The notes under the pieces: model-generated
What the model saw: only the letters and a program-made list of their open reading frames with translations
Told to the model about the DNA's origin: nothing
Database searches by the model: none
Shown: positions 52,630 through 61,014 of the stretch, piece by piece
How the letters are laid out: each line of letters starts with the position of its first letter
How positions within the stretch are numbered: position 1 is the stretch's first letter
From: an uncultured Eggerthella sp.
GTDB taxonomy: Bacteria > Actinomycetota > Coriobacteriia > Coriobacteriales > Eggerthellaceae
DNA: 64,000 nucleotides
Direction of reading: 5' to 3'
Assembly (NCBI GenBank): GCA_959607715.1
Contig: CAUHNN010000001.1
Coordinates: 124,001 to 188,000, forward strand
Position numbers and translations under genes: made by a program

Positions 52630-52830
52630 CTATTCTTCAACGGGAGTGACAATGGGATTGCCGTCCGCGTCTTGAAGCACGGTCATGCCTGTACAGCTGA
52701 CGCCGGAGGATGCCATGAATCCTGTGAGCAGGTAGTTGACGCCTGTCTCGCGATCGACAAGGACATAGGTGCGATTCTGAGCATCCTGCTGCTTGTAGGT
52801 CTCGATGAAACGGTCGTTGGTTGCCTTCAT
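52630..52830 (-). CDS. DUF6440-family protein (66 aa)
   Basis: This short protein begins MKATNDRFIETYKQQDAQN and continues TYVLVDRETGVNYLLTGFMASSGVSCTGMTVLQDADGNPIV, matching DUF6440: a Xylan-binding-sized, beta-rich small protein with a conserved DRETGVNYL and a PVEE ending. Function is unknown. GAAAGG lies upstream of the ATG. It is followed after 31 bp by the PH-like gene, so the two are likely co-transcribed. Confidence 0.8.
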   Translation of the reverse strand: MKATNDRFIETYKQQDAQNRTYVLVDRETGVNYLLTGFMASSGVSCTGMTVLQDADGNPIVTPVEE

Positions 52831-52985
52831 GGGAAAACCTTTCTCTCTATAGTTGAAATGACGGGGATTGTTCGCTGCCACATTGGCCCGCAAGACTTGC
52901 CTGCGTATGAGCGGCTTGAATAATCTTCCTAGACCACACATTCGCATGCAAGCACGACGGTTTCACAGAACGCCTGTTCAGAGGC

Positions 52986-53007
52986 CTTGTCAAAGCCTTT
53001 TGACAAG
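52986..53007. promoter_or_regulatory. Operator-like inverted repeat upstream of the XRE gene
   Basis: CTTGTCAAA and TTTGACAAG are perfect 9-bp complements around a 4-base spacer. The right arm contains TTGACA, a consensus -35, so a bound regulator would occlude RNA polymerase. The site is 92 bp upstream of the membrane-linked XRE gene and fits its autoregulation. Confidence 0.75.
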
Positions 53008-53098
53008 CGTGTTAAAACCTTTCTACTGACACGTGGACTATCATTTGAATCAGCGCATGCTTAACGGCGCTGCAAAGAGCATTGAGAGACATGGACAG

Positions 53099-53710
53099 AT
53101 GGAACTATCACGACAACTGAAAACCAGGAGAGAAGAGCAGGGGCTTTCCCAAGACGAGGTGGCGAAGGCGATATTCGTATCGCGCCAGACCATTTCGAAT
53201 TGGGAGACAGACAAGACCTACCCAGACGTGCAAAGTCTGCTTCTGCTAAGCCAGCTGTACGACACCTCCATAGACGAGCTTGTGAGAGGGGACGCTGGGA
53301 GGATCCAGCAGGTCGTCGAACGGGATTCACGCAAGATGAGGCTTCTGTCGTACGGGATGATCGGCTTTTCTTTGCTGGCCTTCCTTTTCCTGCTAGGTTT
53401 CTCGCTCGCTTGGCCGGAACCTTCCAGCTTTGCCCGCATGAGCAAGGGCAATATCGCAGGCGGGGTCACATTCATCGTGCTCTACGCCATCGGGTTCGGC
53501 ATGGCCATCGCCATCGACCGCCTGAAGAAGAAGCACGACATCGTCACTTATCGTGAGATAGACAGGTTCCTCAAGGGGGAGATTGGAGAAGAGCCAGATT
53601 CGGAAGGGCTTGCGCGCAAGCATCCGGCTCTTGGCGTTGTGGTAAAGCTCCTCGGTGGCGCGGCGATTGGGCTGCTTCTTGCAGGATTATTGCTTGCCCT
53701 CGGCGGATGA
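53099..53710 (+). CDS. XRE-family regulator with C-terminal membrane helices
   Basis: The 203-residue protein has an N-terminal HTH (LSRQLKTRREEQGLSQDEVAKAIFVSRQTISNWETDKTYPDVQSLLLLSQLYDTSIDELVRGD) and then three predicted membrane helices (about 82-102, 117-137 and 178-200). Membrane-bound XRE proteins of this type are common next to ABC transporter genes in Gram-positives, where they may sense envelope state. I use the ATG at 53099; one further upstream would also be in frame. An inverted repeat with a -35 box lies upstream. Confidence 0.87.
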   Translation: MELSRQLKTRREEQGLSQDEVAKAIFVSRQTISNWETDKTYPDVQSLLLLSQLYDTSIDELVRGDAGRIQQVVERDSRKMRLLSYGMIGFSLLAFLFLLGFSLAWPEPSSFARMSKGNIAGGVTFIVLYAIGFGMAIAIDRLKKKHDIVTYREIDRFLKGEIGEEPDSEGLARKHPALGVVVKLLGGAAIGLLLAGLLLALGG

Positions 53711-53873
53711 GCCTTCTGTTCCACGTATAGAAGTTCGAGTAAACGCATAGAACTTTCGCCTGCGTTTCTACTCTATGTTCTCGAAAAAGTCACCTTGCCT
53801 AAAATAATTTGAAAAGAGTCGCACATAGAGTGCGCTTTTCACGTTATGCGTAATAGGAGGTGAGATTCGGGGA

Positions 53874-54422
53874 ATGTCACAAGGCGAAACTCAGCAAGAT
53901 AACGAAGATTGCAGCAGCGCTAACCAAGTCAACGTCAAAACAAATGCATCTATTTTGGCGGAAAAGTTCGCGGAAGATCATTACGACGAGGTATTCCGCT
54001 ATTGCGCAAGGCGTCTTCCCACCAAAGAGGATGCCCAGGATGCAACGCAGGAGGTATTCCTCCGCCTTGTGAGGAGCCGTGCTCTTTACGAGAGCAATGA
54101 CAAGCCACTCGCTTACCTCTACACGTGCGCACGTAACGTTTGTGCCGATTTCTACCGAAAAGGCGTCCCCGGCGATCTTCGAACGGATATCGAATGGGAA
54201 GACGTGCCTGACCCATCCACTAAGGACGGTTCTCAATGCATGAGCCTAGCGGAAGCCGTTGCGAGCCTTGCGCCGGAGGAGAGGGAAGTCATCGAGCTTC
54301 GCTACGGGCAAGACCTGAGCGTGGCGGATATCGCCCAGGTTCTAGGCGTGTCACGGTTTACGGTCTATCGAAGCTGCAAGCGAGCCTTGCGGTCGCTGAG
54401 GCTTGCAATTGGAGATGATTGA
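53874..54422 (+). CDS. ECF-type RNA polymerase sigma factor
   Basis: The 182-residue protein has sigma region 2 (AEDHYDEVFRYCARRLPTKEDAQDATQEVFLRLVRS, AYLYTCARNVCADFYRK) and region 4 (ASLAPEEREVIELRYGQDLSVADIAQVLGVSRFTVYRSCKRALRSLR). There is no region 1.1 or 3, so it is ECF class. AGGAGGTGA precedes the ATG by 10 bp. A hairpin at 53812-53839 lies upstream. It heads an operon with a membrane protein and an ABC transporter, which it probably controls. Confidence 0.93.
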   Translation: MSQGETQQDNEDCSSANQVNVKTNASILAEKFAEDHYDEVFRYCARRLPTKEDAQDATQEVFLRLVRSRALYESNDKPLAYLYTCARNVCADFYRKGVPGDLRTDIEWEDVPDPSTKDGSQCMSLAEAVASLAPEEREVIELRYGQDLSVADIAQVLGVSRFTVYRSCKRALRSLRLAIGDD

Positions 54423-54423
54423 C

Positions 54424-55200
54424 ATGACGAATATAGAAGACGAGCTCAAAAGATTCTACGCAGAGAACACACCGCCTATCGATCCTGATGAAAAGCATCG
54501 GGTCGTGGAGATGGTGGCACGAGCGTCGCAGAAAGACAGCAGCGCGCCAACCGCTGAATCGATTTCTTTTCGGAGGTTCGTGCTCACGCAGGTCCGTTTC
54601 ATCAATCCCATATGCTGGATCTTGCAGATCGCGCTTATCGCATGCGTGCTGATCACAGGTGACATTTACAAGGCCTCAGAGATCCAGGCTCCTCTCGTCA
54701 TGACATTCGCGATGCTCACAGTTGTGATAGCCATCCCATCTGCATTCAAGAGCTTCGAAAGCAAAACTGCGGAACTGGAGCTCGCTTGTAGATTCAATAG
54801 CGCTCAAGTGCTCGCGTCGAGGCTCATCATCTTCGGGCTCGCAGACGTGCTTTGGTTCTCAATCATCATCGCGGCAATGCCATCGTTTGCGACAAGCGAT
54901 CCCTTCAGCATCTTCCTCTACGCATCTACGCCGTTCTTCTTGTTCTGTGCTCTGTGCTTCTACTTAGCACGCATTGCAAACAGACACGTGACAAGAGCGG
55001 CAATTGCTGCAGCAACGGTCTTGGTTGTCGTGCTCTGGCAGTCAATAGGCTTGTTCCCGCACTGGTATAGCGAGCTCTCATGGGGCACCTGGATGATAGC
55101 CCTCGTCCTCTCCATTGCCCTTGCCGCGTTCGAGCTTCGCCGACTCATTGGCGATATGAGCTTCGCCATAGCTCCGAGCTGCGCTCATAGCGTTCGATGA
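54424..55200 (+). CDS. Polytopic membrane protein, putative anti-sigma partner (258 aa)
   Basis: The start is 1 bp after the sigma factor stop. A cytosolic N-terminus of about 60 residues (EDELKRFYAENTPPIDPDEKHRVVEMVARASQ, helical) precedes six predicted membrane helices (from FINPICWILQIALIACVLI to MIALVLSIALAAFELRRLI). Tight coupling to an ECF sigma gene and a cytosolic helical domain suggest an anti-sigma factor, but no zinc (HX3CX2C) motif is present. It might instead be an accessory of the ABC exporter. Confidence 0.75.
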   Translation: MTNIEDELKRFYAENTPPIDPDEKHRVVEMVARASQKDSSAPTAESISFRRFVLTQVRFINPICWILQIALIACVLITGDIYKASEIQAPLVMTFAMLTVVIAIPSAFKSFESKTAELELACRFNSAQVLASRLIIFGLADVLWFSIIIAAMPSFATSDPFSIFLYASTPFFLFCALCFYLARIANRHVTRAAIAAATVLVVVLWQSIGLFPHWYSELSWGTWMIALVLSIALAAFELRRLIGDMSFAIAPSCAHSVR

Positions 55201-55254
55201 CCTCAACATCCACATTTCTGCAAGTAAACACAAACAACAATCGAAAGGGATCAT

Positions 55255-56202
55255 ATGGAACTGAAACTTGACCGACTGACCAAACAGTTCGGCTCAGCAA
55301 TCGCTGTCGACCGTTTGAGCGCGACCCTCACGCCGGGCGTTTACGGTCTTCTAGGCGCGAACGGGGCAGGCAAGACCACGCTCATGCGCATGATATGCGA
55401 TGTATTGAAGCCGACTTCTGGAAGCGTCGTCTGGAACGGCGTGCCCATCGAGCGATTGGGCGAGCGCTACCGCAGCGTGCTTGGATACCTTCCCCAGGAC
55501 TTCGGATACTACCCTGATTTCACGGCGCTCGACTTCATGCTGTACCTCTCCGCGCTGAAAGGATTGGATTCGAAAGCCGCTAAGCGAAGGTCGATGGAAT
55601 TACTTGATCTCGTCGGACTTGCAGGGGTGGCTAAGCGCAAGGTGAAGACGTTTTCCGGAGGGATGAAGCAGCGCCTCGGCATCGCGCAGGCGGTCATAAA
55701 CGACCCGCAAGTGCTCGTTCTTGACGAACCCACTGCGGGGCTTGATCCTAAGGAGCGCGTTCGTTTTCGAAACCTAATATCGGCGCTCGCTCAGGACAAG
55801 GTGGTCATCCTTTCCACACACATCGTCTCCGATGTCGAGTACATAGCAGATGAAATCCTCATCATGCGCGCAGGGCAGATCGTCGCAACGGGAACCGTCG
55901 AAGAGATACTCGCGCAGGTATCCGGCGTTGTGTGGGAATGCGCAGTCACTCCGCGCGAGGCGGATGCCATGTCTGCCCGCATGGCCGTCGGCAACGTAAG
56001 GTACGACCACAACGGCATGGCGGTCGTGCGGATCGTCTCGGATGTGCCGCCACATGAAAGCGGCCGCCTCGTCGAGCCGACGCTAGAGGATGTGTATCTC
56101 TACATCTTCCAAGAAGGTTCAGAAGACGCATCCGGCGATTTCGCCCGACCCAGAAGCCACACAAATCCACGCAGCGCGAGAAGAGGAGGACGCCGTGGGT
56201 AG
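55255..56202 (+). CDS. ABC transporter ATP-binding protein
   Basis: The 315-residue protein has Walker A GLLGANGAGKTTLMRMI, Q-loop YLPQDFGYYP, signature TFSGGMKQRLGIAQAVIN, Walker B VLVLDEPTAGLDP and the switch His in VILSTHIVSDVEYIADEIL. The C-terminal extension of about 90 residues is typical of the drug/peptide exporter (BcrA/NatA) group. AAAGGGATCAT precedes the ATG. The final 8 bp overlap the permease gene. Confidence 0.94.
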   Translation: MELKLDRLTKQFGSAIAVDRLSATLTPGVYGLLGANGAGKTTLMRMICDVLKPTSGSVVWNGVPIERLGERYRSVLGYLPQDFGYYPDFTALDFMLYLSALKGLDSKAAKRRSMELLDLVGLAGVAKRKVKTFSGGMKQRLGIAQAVINDPQVLVLDEPTAGLDPKERVRFRNLISALAQDKVVILSTHIVSDVEYIADEILIMRAGQIVATGTVEEILAQVSGVVWECAVTPREADAMSARMAVGNVRYDHNGMAVVRIVSDVPPHESGRLVEPTLEDVYLYIFQEGSEDASGDFARPRSHTNPRSARRGGRRG

Positions 56203-57448
56203 CCTTATCAGATTCGAGCTCAAGAAGATATGTTCGCAGCGCGTAACGCAGGTGGCGGTCTTAGCCATCGCAGCCCTTCTTGCGTGGGTCACCACGTTTA
56301 ATATCACCTCGCAGTTCGCCCTTGATCCCAATGCTGTCGGATCAGAATTCGAGGGCACTTCCGCCATCGCTCAACAGAAGGAGAATGCGGACGCGCTCAC
56401 AGGACCCATCACCAACGAGGCAGCAACCGATGCCATACGAGAATGGAAGACCTTCATGGAGGGAGACGAGATAGCTGCGCAATACCAATGGGGCGGCTCG
56501 ACCATGGGGACGGATGCAGAGGCCTATTGGGACTTTTACGCGCCGCGTACGAACTACCTCTCGCTCATCGTAGGTCCCTGGATGCAGGGTTTCGAGATGC
56601 CGGTATCCGTGGCCTCGCGCATCGACACGAACGTAACGCTTGACCTATACGGACAAGCGCGCCAAAAAGCGGCCTCGGAGCTGGCAGGCGGAAACCAAGC
56701 CTTCGCTTACTCGGAGGCAGAACGGGCCTTTTGGAAGGAGAAGGCAAGTAATGTTCAGACTCCCGTTGAGTACGGATATGCGGGCGGCTGGCTCGATTTC
56801 TTCGACATTTCGGCTTTCCTTATCTTCGCGCTCATCGTGTGCGCCATCGCCTGTGCGAGCGTGTTCAACATTGAATATCGCGAGAAGACAGATGCGGTTC
56901 TGCTTTCGACGAAGCTCGGTAAATCGAAGCTGGGTGCCGCCAAGGCGATCGCTTCGATCATTGTGGCAAGCGTTGTGTACATCATTATGCTCGCGGTCTT
57001 GCTCGGAGTGCCGCTCGTATTCTTCGGAGCAGAGGGCGCGGGCCTCCCCCTGCAACTGCGAGAGCTTTGCAATACCTACGACTTAAGCTTAGGCGCTGCG
57101 GTGCTGGCCTTATGCGTTGTCGGCTACCTCGTTATGCTGGGGTTGCTCGGGATCACCCTGCTGCTCTCCTCTAAGATGCGCTCTTCCATGGGGATACTTG
57201 CCATCATCGCCGCCATCGTGATCGTGCCGATGATGATGTCCAACTTGCACAACAACATCGCGAACCATGTGCTGTTCCTATTCCCGTTCCTGGCGCTCGA
57301 TGCGAATAACTTCTTCGACATGGTTTCCTATTCAATCGGACCTCTGGTCATTGAATACCCCGTTGTGCTGGCGATCTTCTACGCGGCGCTGTTCGTGATA
57401 GGAACTCTGCTATCTAGGCGTTGCTTCAGCAAACACCAGGTAGCCTGA
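56195..57448 (+). CDS. ABC transporter permease (ABC-2 type)
   Basis: The 417-residue membrane protein starts at GTG with GAGGAGG 5 bp upstream, inside the ATPase gene end. One N-terminal helix (about 17-35) is followed by a large extracytoplasmic region (about 40-195, with NYLSLIVGPWMQGFEMPVS), then five C-terminal helices. The layout resembles the ABC-2 permeases of bacteriocin/antibiotic exporters. With the ATPase it likely extrudes a peptide or hydrophobic toxin under control of the ECF sigma factor. No partner permease is seen. Confidence 0.88.
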   Translation: MGSLIRFELKKICSQRVTQVAVLAIAALLAWVTTFNITSQFALDPNAVGSEFEGTSAIAQQKENADALTGPITNEAATDAIREWKTFMEGDEIAAQYQWGGSTMGTDAEAYWDFYAPRTNYLSLIVGPWMQGFEMPVSVASRIDTNVTLDLYGQARQKAASELAGGNQAFAYSEAERAFWKEKASNVQTPVEYGYAGGWLDFFDISAFLIFALIVCAIACASVFNIEYREKTDAVLLSTKLGKSKLGAAKAIASIIVASVVYIIMLAVLLGVPLVFFGAEGAGLPLQLRELCNTYDLSLGAAVLALCVVGYLVMLGLLGITLLLSSKMRSSMGILAIIAAIVIVPMMMSNLHNNIANHVLFLFPFLALDANNFFDMVSYSIGPLVIEYPVVLAIFYAALFVIGTLLSRRCFSKHQVA

Positions 57449-57459
57449 CGGATAATAAG

Positions 57460-57499
57460 GCGATGCTGCCCGTATGGTTATTTGAACAGGCAGCATCGC
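57460..57499. terminator. Hairpin between convergent ABC and zinc-finger genes
   Basis: GCGATGCTGCC and GGCAGCATCGC are perfect 11-bp complements around an 18-base loop. T tracts are lacking on both sides, so it may be a weak bidirectional terminator or an mRNA-stabilising hairpin. Confidence 0.6.
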
Positions 57500-57518
57500 T
57501 CATAGCAAGCTCTCTAAT

Positions 57519-58184
57519 TCACTCCCAATGACCACCAACGACTTTCGTTTCCCAATGTCCCTCTTCCTTATGGCTAACTGTGTTGTAGCCGGTGACTATT
57601 TGACGGATTTCGCTATGATGCCCTGATCCTTCACCGGCCTTCATGTGCTCTTTCGCATGGGCGGAGGTGTTGCCGGTAATGTCGGTTCCGCAGATGTTGC
57701 AGATGGAGACCTCCACCGTGCTATAAATGGGAACGCTTTCAGTCCAGGCTTCCCTGTCAACGACCCATACGCGCTCTGTGTCCTCCACCCATTTCTTCTG
57801 TGAGGCGCTCTGGGACGGAACTGCTGAGTTTCCTTTTGGTTCGCCCGTAGACCTTTGATGTTGTGCATCCTCGGCAGAACCCTGGGAAGGCGCAGCTTTA
57901 CCCTGGGCTGTTGCTTCGTCGCCGGATATGCTCTCGGCCTTCTCTGTCCCCGTCTCGTCATCCGCCTCTTGCCCAATAGACTCTGTTTCGGCTTCTGGCA
58001 AGTCAACGTTCTCGACCACGCCGTCAGCCGCATCGGCGACCGCCTGGTTCGCGCCTATTCCTCCAACGCTGGCGATGCCCGAGCATGACACGAGCGTGAT
58101 GCCGACAGCAAACACCAAGCCGATAATGACGCATGCTATCGCCCACTTGACCTTATTGTCTCTAACCATCTCTTTGACCTTCAT
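57519..58184 (-). CDS. Predicted lipoprotein with an extracellular C2H2-like zinc site (221 aa)
   Basis: The N-terminus MKVKEMVRDNKVKWAIACVI continues into a hydrophobic helix ending LVSCSG, a fair lipobox (Cys34). A low-complexity acidic/Ser region (about 50-125) follows. The C-terminal third holds CNICGTDITGNTSAHAKEHM, a C-X2-C-X10-H-X3-H pattern, then a His/Trp-rich end EEGHWETKVVGGHWE. Such a zinc-finger-like site outside the membrane is unusual. ATG 58184 is preferred with AGGAAGGTG upstream. Function unknown. Confidence 0.72.
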   Translation of the reverse strand: MKVKEMVRDNKVKWAIACVIIGLVFAVGITLVSCSGIASVGGIGANQAVADAADGVVENVDLPEAETESIGQEADDETGTEKAESISGDEATAQGKAAPSQGSAEDAQHQRSTGEPKGNSAVPSQSASQKKWVEDTERVWVVDREAWTESVPIYSTVEVSICNICGTDITGNTSAHAKEHMKAGEGSGHHSEIRQIVTGYNTVSHKEEGHWETKVVGGHWE

Positions 58185-58240
58185 CTGCATCACCTTCCTA
58201 CATGAAGCGGAATACCGCTTTGATAAGCCAACGCACGAAG

Positions 58241-58807
58241 CTACCAACCAACTTCATCGATATCTCCCCAATCCTGCTCGCACTCTTTATCGCTTTCGGC
58301 CTGCGCTTTCGCATGCGCGCTCACGCACGCGGAAACCGTCTCCCTATCCACGCCCGGAATGTCCGGCGATTCTTCCCCGCTTATAACCTGCATGTATTCG
58401 TAGAGCTCTGCTATCCGAGCATGCAGCCCGGCAGATGACGTTCCCGTGCATTCGTAAGCTGCCTCGTCAAAGCTCTGGAGGTCTATCAGGTGGCCGAGCA
58501 CCCGCTTGATGATCGCCTCGCCATCGACCACCACGAGCTCAACATGCTCAAGCTCCTCGGCCGAGGAAAGGAGAAAACGCCATCCTTTCGTCCGCCTTGC
58601 GACCGGAATCTCGTCGCCTTCATCCTCGTGTTCGCCGCATGCCTGATAGCTGTGGGCGGCAAGCCAGAGTCCTCCCTCTCCCAAGCGATCGAAGCGAACC
58701 TCGAAGTTCGTGAGCATGTTGGCTTTGCCGAGGGGAAGTCCTGCCGTGAACGCGGATGTGTCGAACACGTCGAGCCTCTGGTCGTCGTAGGTGATCTTCA
58801 CTATCAT
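58241..58807 (-). CDS. Hypothetical protein downstream of the relaxase (188 aa)
   Basis: The start overlaps the relaxase stop by 4 bp, so it is translated with it. The protein is soluble and beta-rich in its first 110 residues (MIVKITYDDQRLDVFDTSAFT, GWRFLLSSAEELEHVELVVVDGEAIIKRVLGHLIDLQSFDEAAYECTG) and helical toward the end (AGLHARIAELYEYMQVI). No known family is recognised. Coupling to mobA suggests a relaxosome accessory. Confidence 0.72.
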   Translation of the reverse strand: MIVKITYDDQRLDVFDTSAFTAGLPLGKANMLTNFEVRFDRLGEGGLWLAAHSYQACGEHEDEGDEIPVARRTKGWRFLLSSAEELEHVELVVVDGEAIIKRVLGHLIDLQSFDEAAYECTGTSSAGLHARIAELYEYMQVISGEESPDIPGVDRETVSACVSAHAKAQAESDKECEQDWGDIDEVGW

Positions 58808-60027
58808 CTGCCACCCCTTTCCCTCGCCCTTGCGCGTTCCGCTTCCTGCTCGCGGACTCGCTGGCTGGAACCCTGGTTCCCGCGCATCCTCGTCGCAACG
58901 GCAGCCGGATCGCTATCGCGCTGCATGAGGCCTTTCTCCGTTACGTACGACCGCGCCTCTATCAGCCTCCTGTAGCCCTCGCCGCCCTCGTTTCCGCGAC
59001 GCTGCAGGGTCGAGAGCCTCCGATCGAAATCGTCCAGATTCTTCACGTTGAACTTCGCGCACGTTTCCAGCACGGCGGAGAGCCTTGACAGGTCGGCGAG
59101 GTCGTTTAGCGCCACTGCGCTTGCAGCTCTCTGGCGAATCTGTGAAGCAGTGCGGGCTTCGGGGATGTACGCCCCTTGGCGCTCGAAGCGGTTGCGCAGC
59201 ATCTGTTTCCCGTAGGTGAAGCCGAGACGCTCTCCTGACACGCGCTTGGTCGGATCGTCGGCCAGCGCGAATATCCAATCTTCGCGGCGCGCCTTCTCGG
59301 AGTTGTCCTCAATCGAGATGCCGAGCTTCGCGAGGGCAGTCCTGAACTCGCCTTCGGTTCTGCAGGTGTTCTTAGCAAGGGCGACTCGCGCCCTGATATC
59401 TCCAACCCACGAATAGCCGCCTGAGCGCATGATCTCCCTTTCTGCGCGTCCGAAGTAAACTGCCTGGCGGCTTCTCGGCTCTAGCTTCCGCTCCTTGCTG
59501 CCCCGCTTCGGCATGACGTTGGAAAGACCCGACAACCCCATTTCCCGAGCCATGTCCTGAAGTTCTTGGTTGAGGGTCTCTGGCTTGCTTATGTGGCAGC
59601 GGTATCCGGTCTTGAGATTCGCGTTGTTGACGACGACGTGCGCATGCGGGATTCCCCTCTCGTTGTCGTCGTGGTAGACGATCGCCACCTCAAAGTCCTT
59701 GAAGTGTCTCTCTGTCCAAGCGCGGGATAGTCGGCGCAGCGCATTCAGGTCGATGCCGTCTTCGGGGTCGGGCGAGATGACGAAATGCTCGAACGTCCTG
59801 GCATCCAGGCCGCGCCAGGGGGTGTTCGTCCCGTAGGCTTCGCGCGTCCTGTCCATCTCGACGTCCCAATCAACGAAGATCGAATGCTCGCCAGGCGCTT
59901 CGCCGACCCATTCCTCCATGGGAAGATTCATCACGTCCCGTGCGAGCGCCCGGTTCCCCTTCTCAAGATATCGGCGTATGCCAGCCGTTCCTCCGTGCCC
60001 CGCTATGGCCTTCAGGATCGGCATCAT
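58804..60027 (-). CDS. mobA: Relaxase (MobA/VirD2-like, MOBP type)
   Basis: The 407-residue protein has a candidate nicking Tyr20 in GGTAGIRRYLEKGN, then HFVISPDPEDGIDLNALRRLSRAW (His81) and the metal triad region IVYHDDNERGIPHAHVVVNN with His128 and His130. These are relaxase motifs I-III. The C-terminal half is basic and helical, probably binding DNA or the coupling protein. It would nick oriT and lead the strand through VirD4. The ATG overlaps the mobC stop (ATGA). Transfer genes lie in a separate plus-strand operon. Confidence 0.9.
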   Translation of the reverse strand: MMPILKAIAGHGGTAGIRRYLEKGNRALARDVMNLPMEEWVGEAPGEHSIFVDWDVEMDRTREAYGTNTPWRGLDARTFEHFVISPDPEDGIDLNALRRLSRAWTERHFKDFEVAIVYHDDNERGIPHAHVVVNNANLKTGYRCHISKPETLNQELQDMAREMGLSGLSNVMPKRGSKERKLEPRSRQAVYFGRAEREIMRSGGYSWVGDIRARVALAKNTCRTEGEFRTALAKLGISIEDNSEKARREDWIFALADDPTKRVSGERLGFTYGKQMLRNRFERQGAYIPEARTASQIRQRAASAVALNDLADLSRLSAVLETCAKFNVKNLDDFDRRLSTLQRRGNEGGEGYRRLIEARSYVTEKGLMQRDSDPAAVATRMRGNQGSSQRVREQEAERARARERGGR

Positions 60028-60446
60028 CGGGCCTCGACGATCATCTTGTCCTGAAGCTTCGCGATCTCGTAGACGATGCGCTCCGCATTGCGGTTCACGG
60101 TGGCGAGCTCGACCTCGATGCACTCTGCCTTCTCGTCCAACAGGCGCGAGTCGCTCTTCCCGTGAGCGATGTAATAGTTGATGGAGTTCATCGCATGCAC
60201 CGCCTGGTTGTAGTGGTAGCCCCAGCGAGTGAGCTCGCGTGAGATGTCACGGATCGATTTCTTGTCCAGGACAATGCAGGGCGCGGATTCCTCGGTTACC
60301 TCATCGCAGACGATCGGAATGCGGATGAGGTAGCGAAGGTACATTGACTTGGAGAGCTCGGCCTTGCAGCAGCGCTTCACTAGTTTCTGGTAATCGTCTT
60401 CGGCAAGGCGGAAGCTCAGTGTCCGAACTTTGTTGGTTTTGCTCAT
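60024..60446 (-). CDS. mobC: Relaxosome protein MobC
   Basis: The 140-residue protein opens SKTNKVRTLSFRLAEDDYQKLVKRCCKAELSKSMYLRYLIR, the ribbon-helix-helix-like fold of MobC, and has the NQAVHAMNSINYYIAHGK segment characteristic of that family. MobC opens DNA at the nick site for the relaxase. AGGAGGAAACG precedes the ATG. It is the first gene of the mob operon, just downstream of the oriT candidate, and its stop overlaps the relaxase start. Confidence 0.92.
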   Translation of the reverse strand: MSKTNKVRTLSFRLAEDDYQKLVKRCCKAELSKSMYLRYLIRIPIVCDEVTEESAPCIVLDKKSIRDISRELTRWGYHYNQAVHAMNSINYYIAHGKSDSRLLDEKAECIEVELATVNRNAERIVYEIAKLQDKMIVEAR

Positions 60447-60482
60447 CGTTTCCTCCTGACGTGTTTGCTTTTCCCTAGGGGC

Positions 60483-60738
60483 GCGGGGGATCCCCCGCCA
60501 GCTTGTGCCCATTCGGCTCTGAGCCGGATGTCGCCAAGCTGCGCTCCCCGGGACTCACCGGAGCCGAGCCCGCAAACTGCTCGGCGACATAACCGTTCGA
60601 ACGCCTCCCGGGGACAAGTTGCATGGCGCAAGGAATCGAAGATGTAATACGCCATGCGATACTTGCTGGATTCGGCGTCTAAGCGCCTATGACATCCAAG
60701 TTGGGTATTTATCCTGGGAATTGCATTCGGGGCGCTTA
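60483..60738. other. Candidate origin of transfer (oriT)
   Basis: The 567-bp gap upstream of mobC carries nested inverted repeats: palindrome GCGGGGGATCCCCCGC (60483-60498), CGGCTC/GAGCCG (60514-60526), ATGTCGCC/GGCGACAT (60528-60535 and 60583-60590), GCATGGCG/CGCCATGC (60621-60628 and 60650-60657), and TAAGCGCC/GGCGCTTA (60680-60687 and 60731-60738). Inside the last pair lies TATCCTG (60710-60716), identical to the RP4-type MOBP nick core; the nick would fall after G716. Position next to mobC-mobA supports oriT. No gene is present in the gap. Confidence 0.75.
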
Positions 60739-60861
60739 GCCGCCGTGCTGGAGGAAGGGCGTTGGGATTCATGTGCGAGCATGAAATCGCCTCGTTTCTT
60801 GCGTCTTCGCTGCACCTCCGAATGGTGGAATGAGATGCGGCTTGGTTTGTATTACATTCCC

Positions 60862-60898
60862 ATTATATACCAAAACCGTACAGATATGTACGGTTTTG
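60862..60898 (-). promoter_or_regulatory. Mob operon promoter overlapped by an 11-bp inverted repeat
   Basis: On the minus strand a perfect TATAAT (60862-60867) points toward oriT and mobC. Upstream, overlapping the -35 zone, CAAAACCGTAC (60871-60881) pairs perfectly with GTACGGTTTTG (60888-60898) around a 6-base spacer. The layout suggests a repressed mob promoter; the repressor could be MobC, the relaxase or an ICE regulator. Confidence 0.7.
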
Positions 60899-61014
60899 CA
60901 TGAGAGAAATTGTTTCGAAAGAAGAGCTAAGACGTTAAAACGTGAATCTCAAGTCCTTCGCACATTCCTGAGAAGGAAGGAAAAGACAGCTGCGCGAGGT
61001 AAAACTTATTACGA

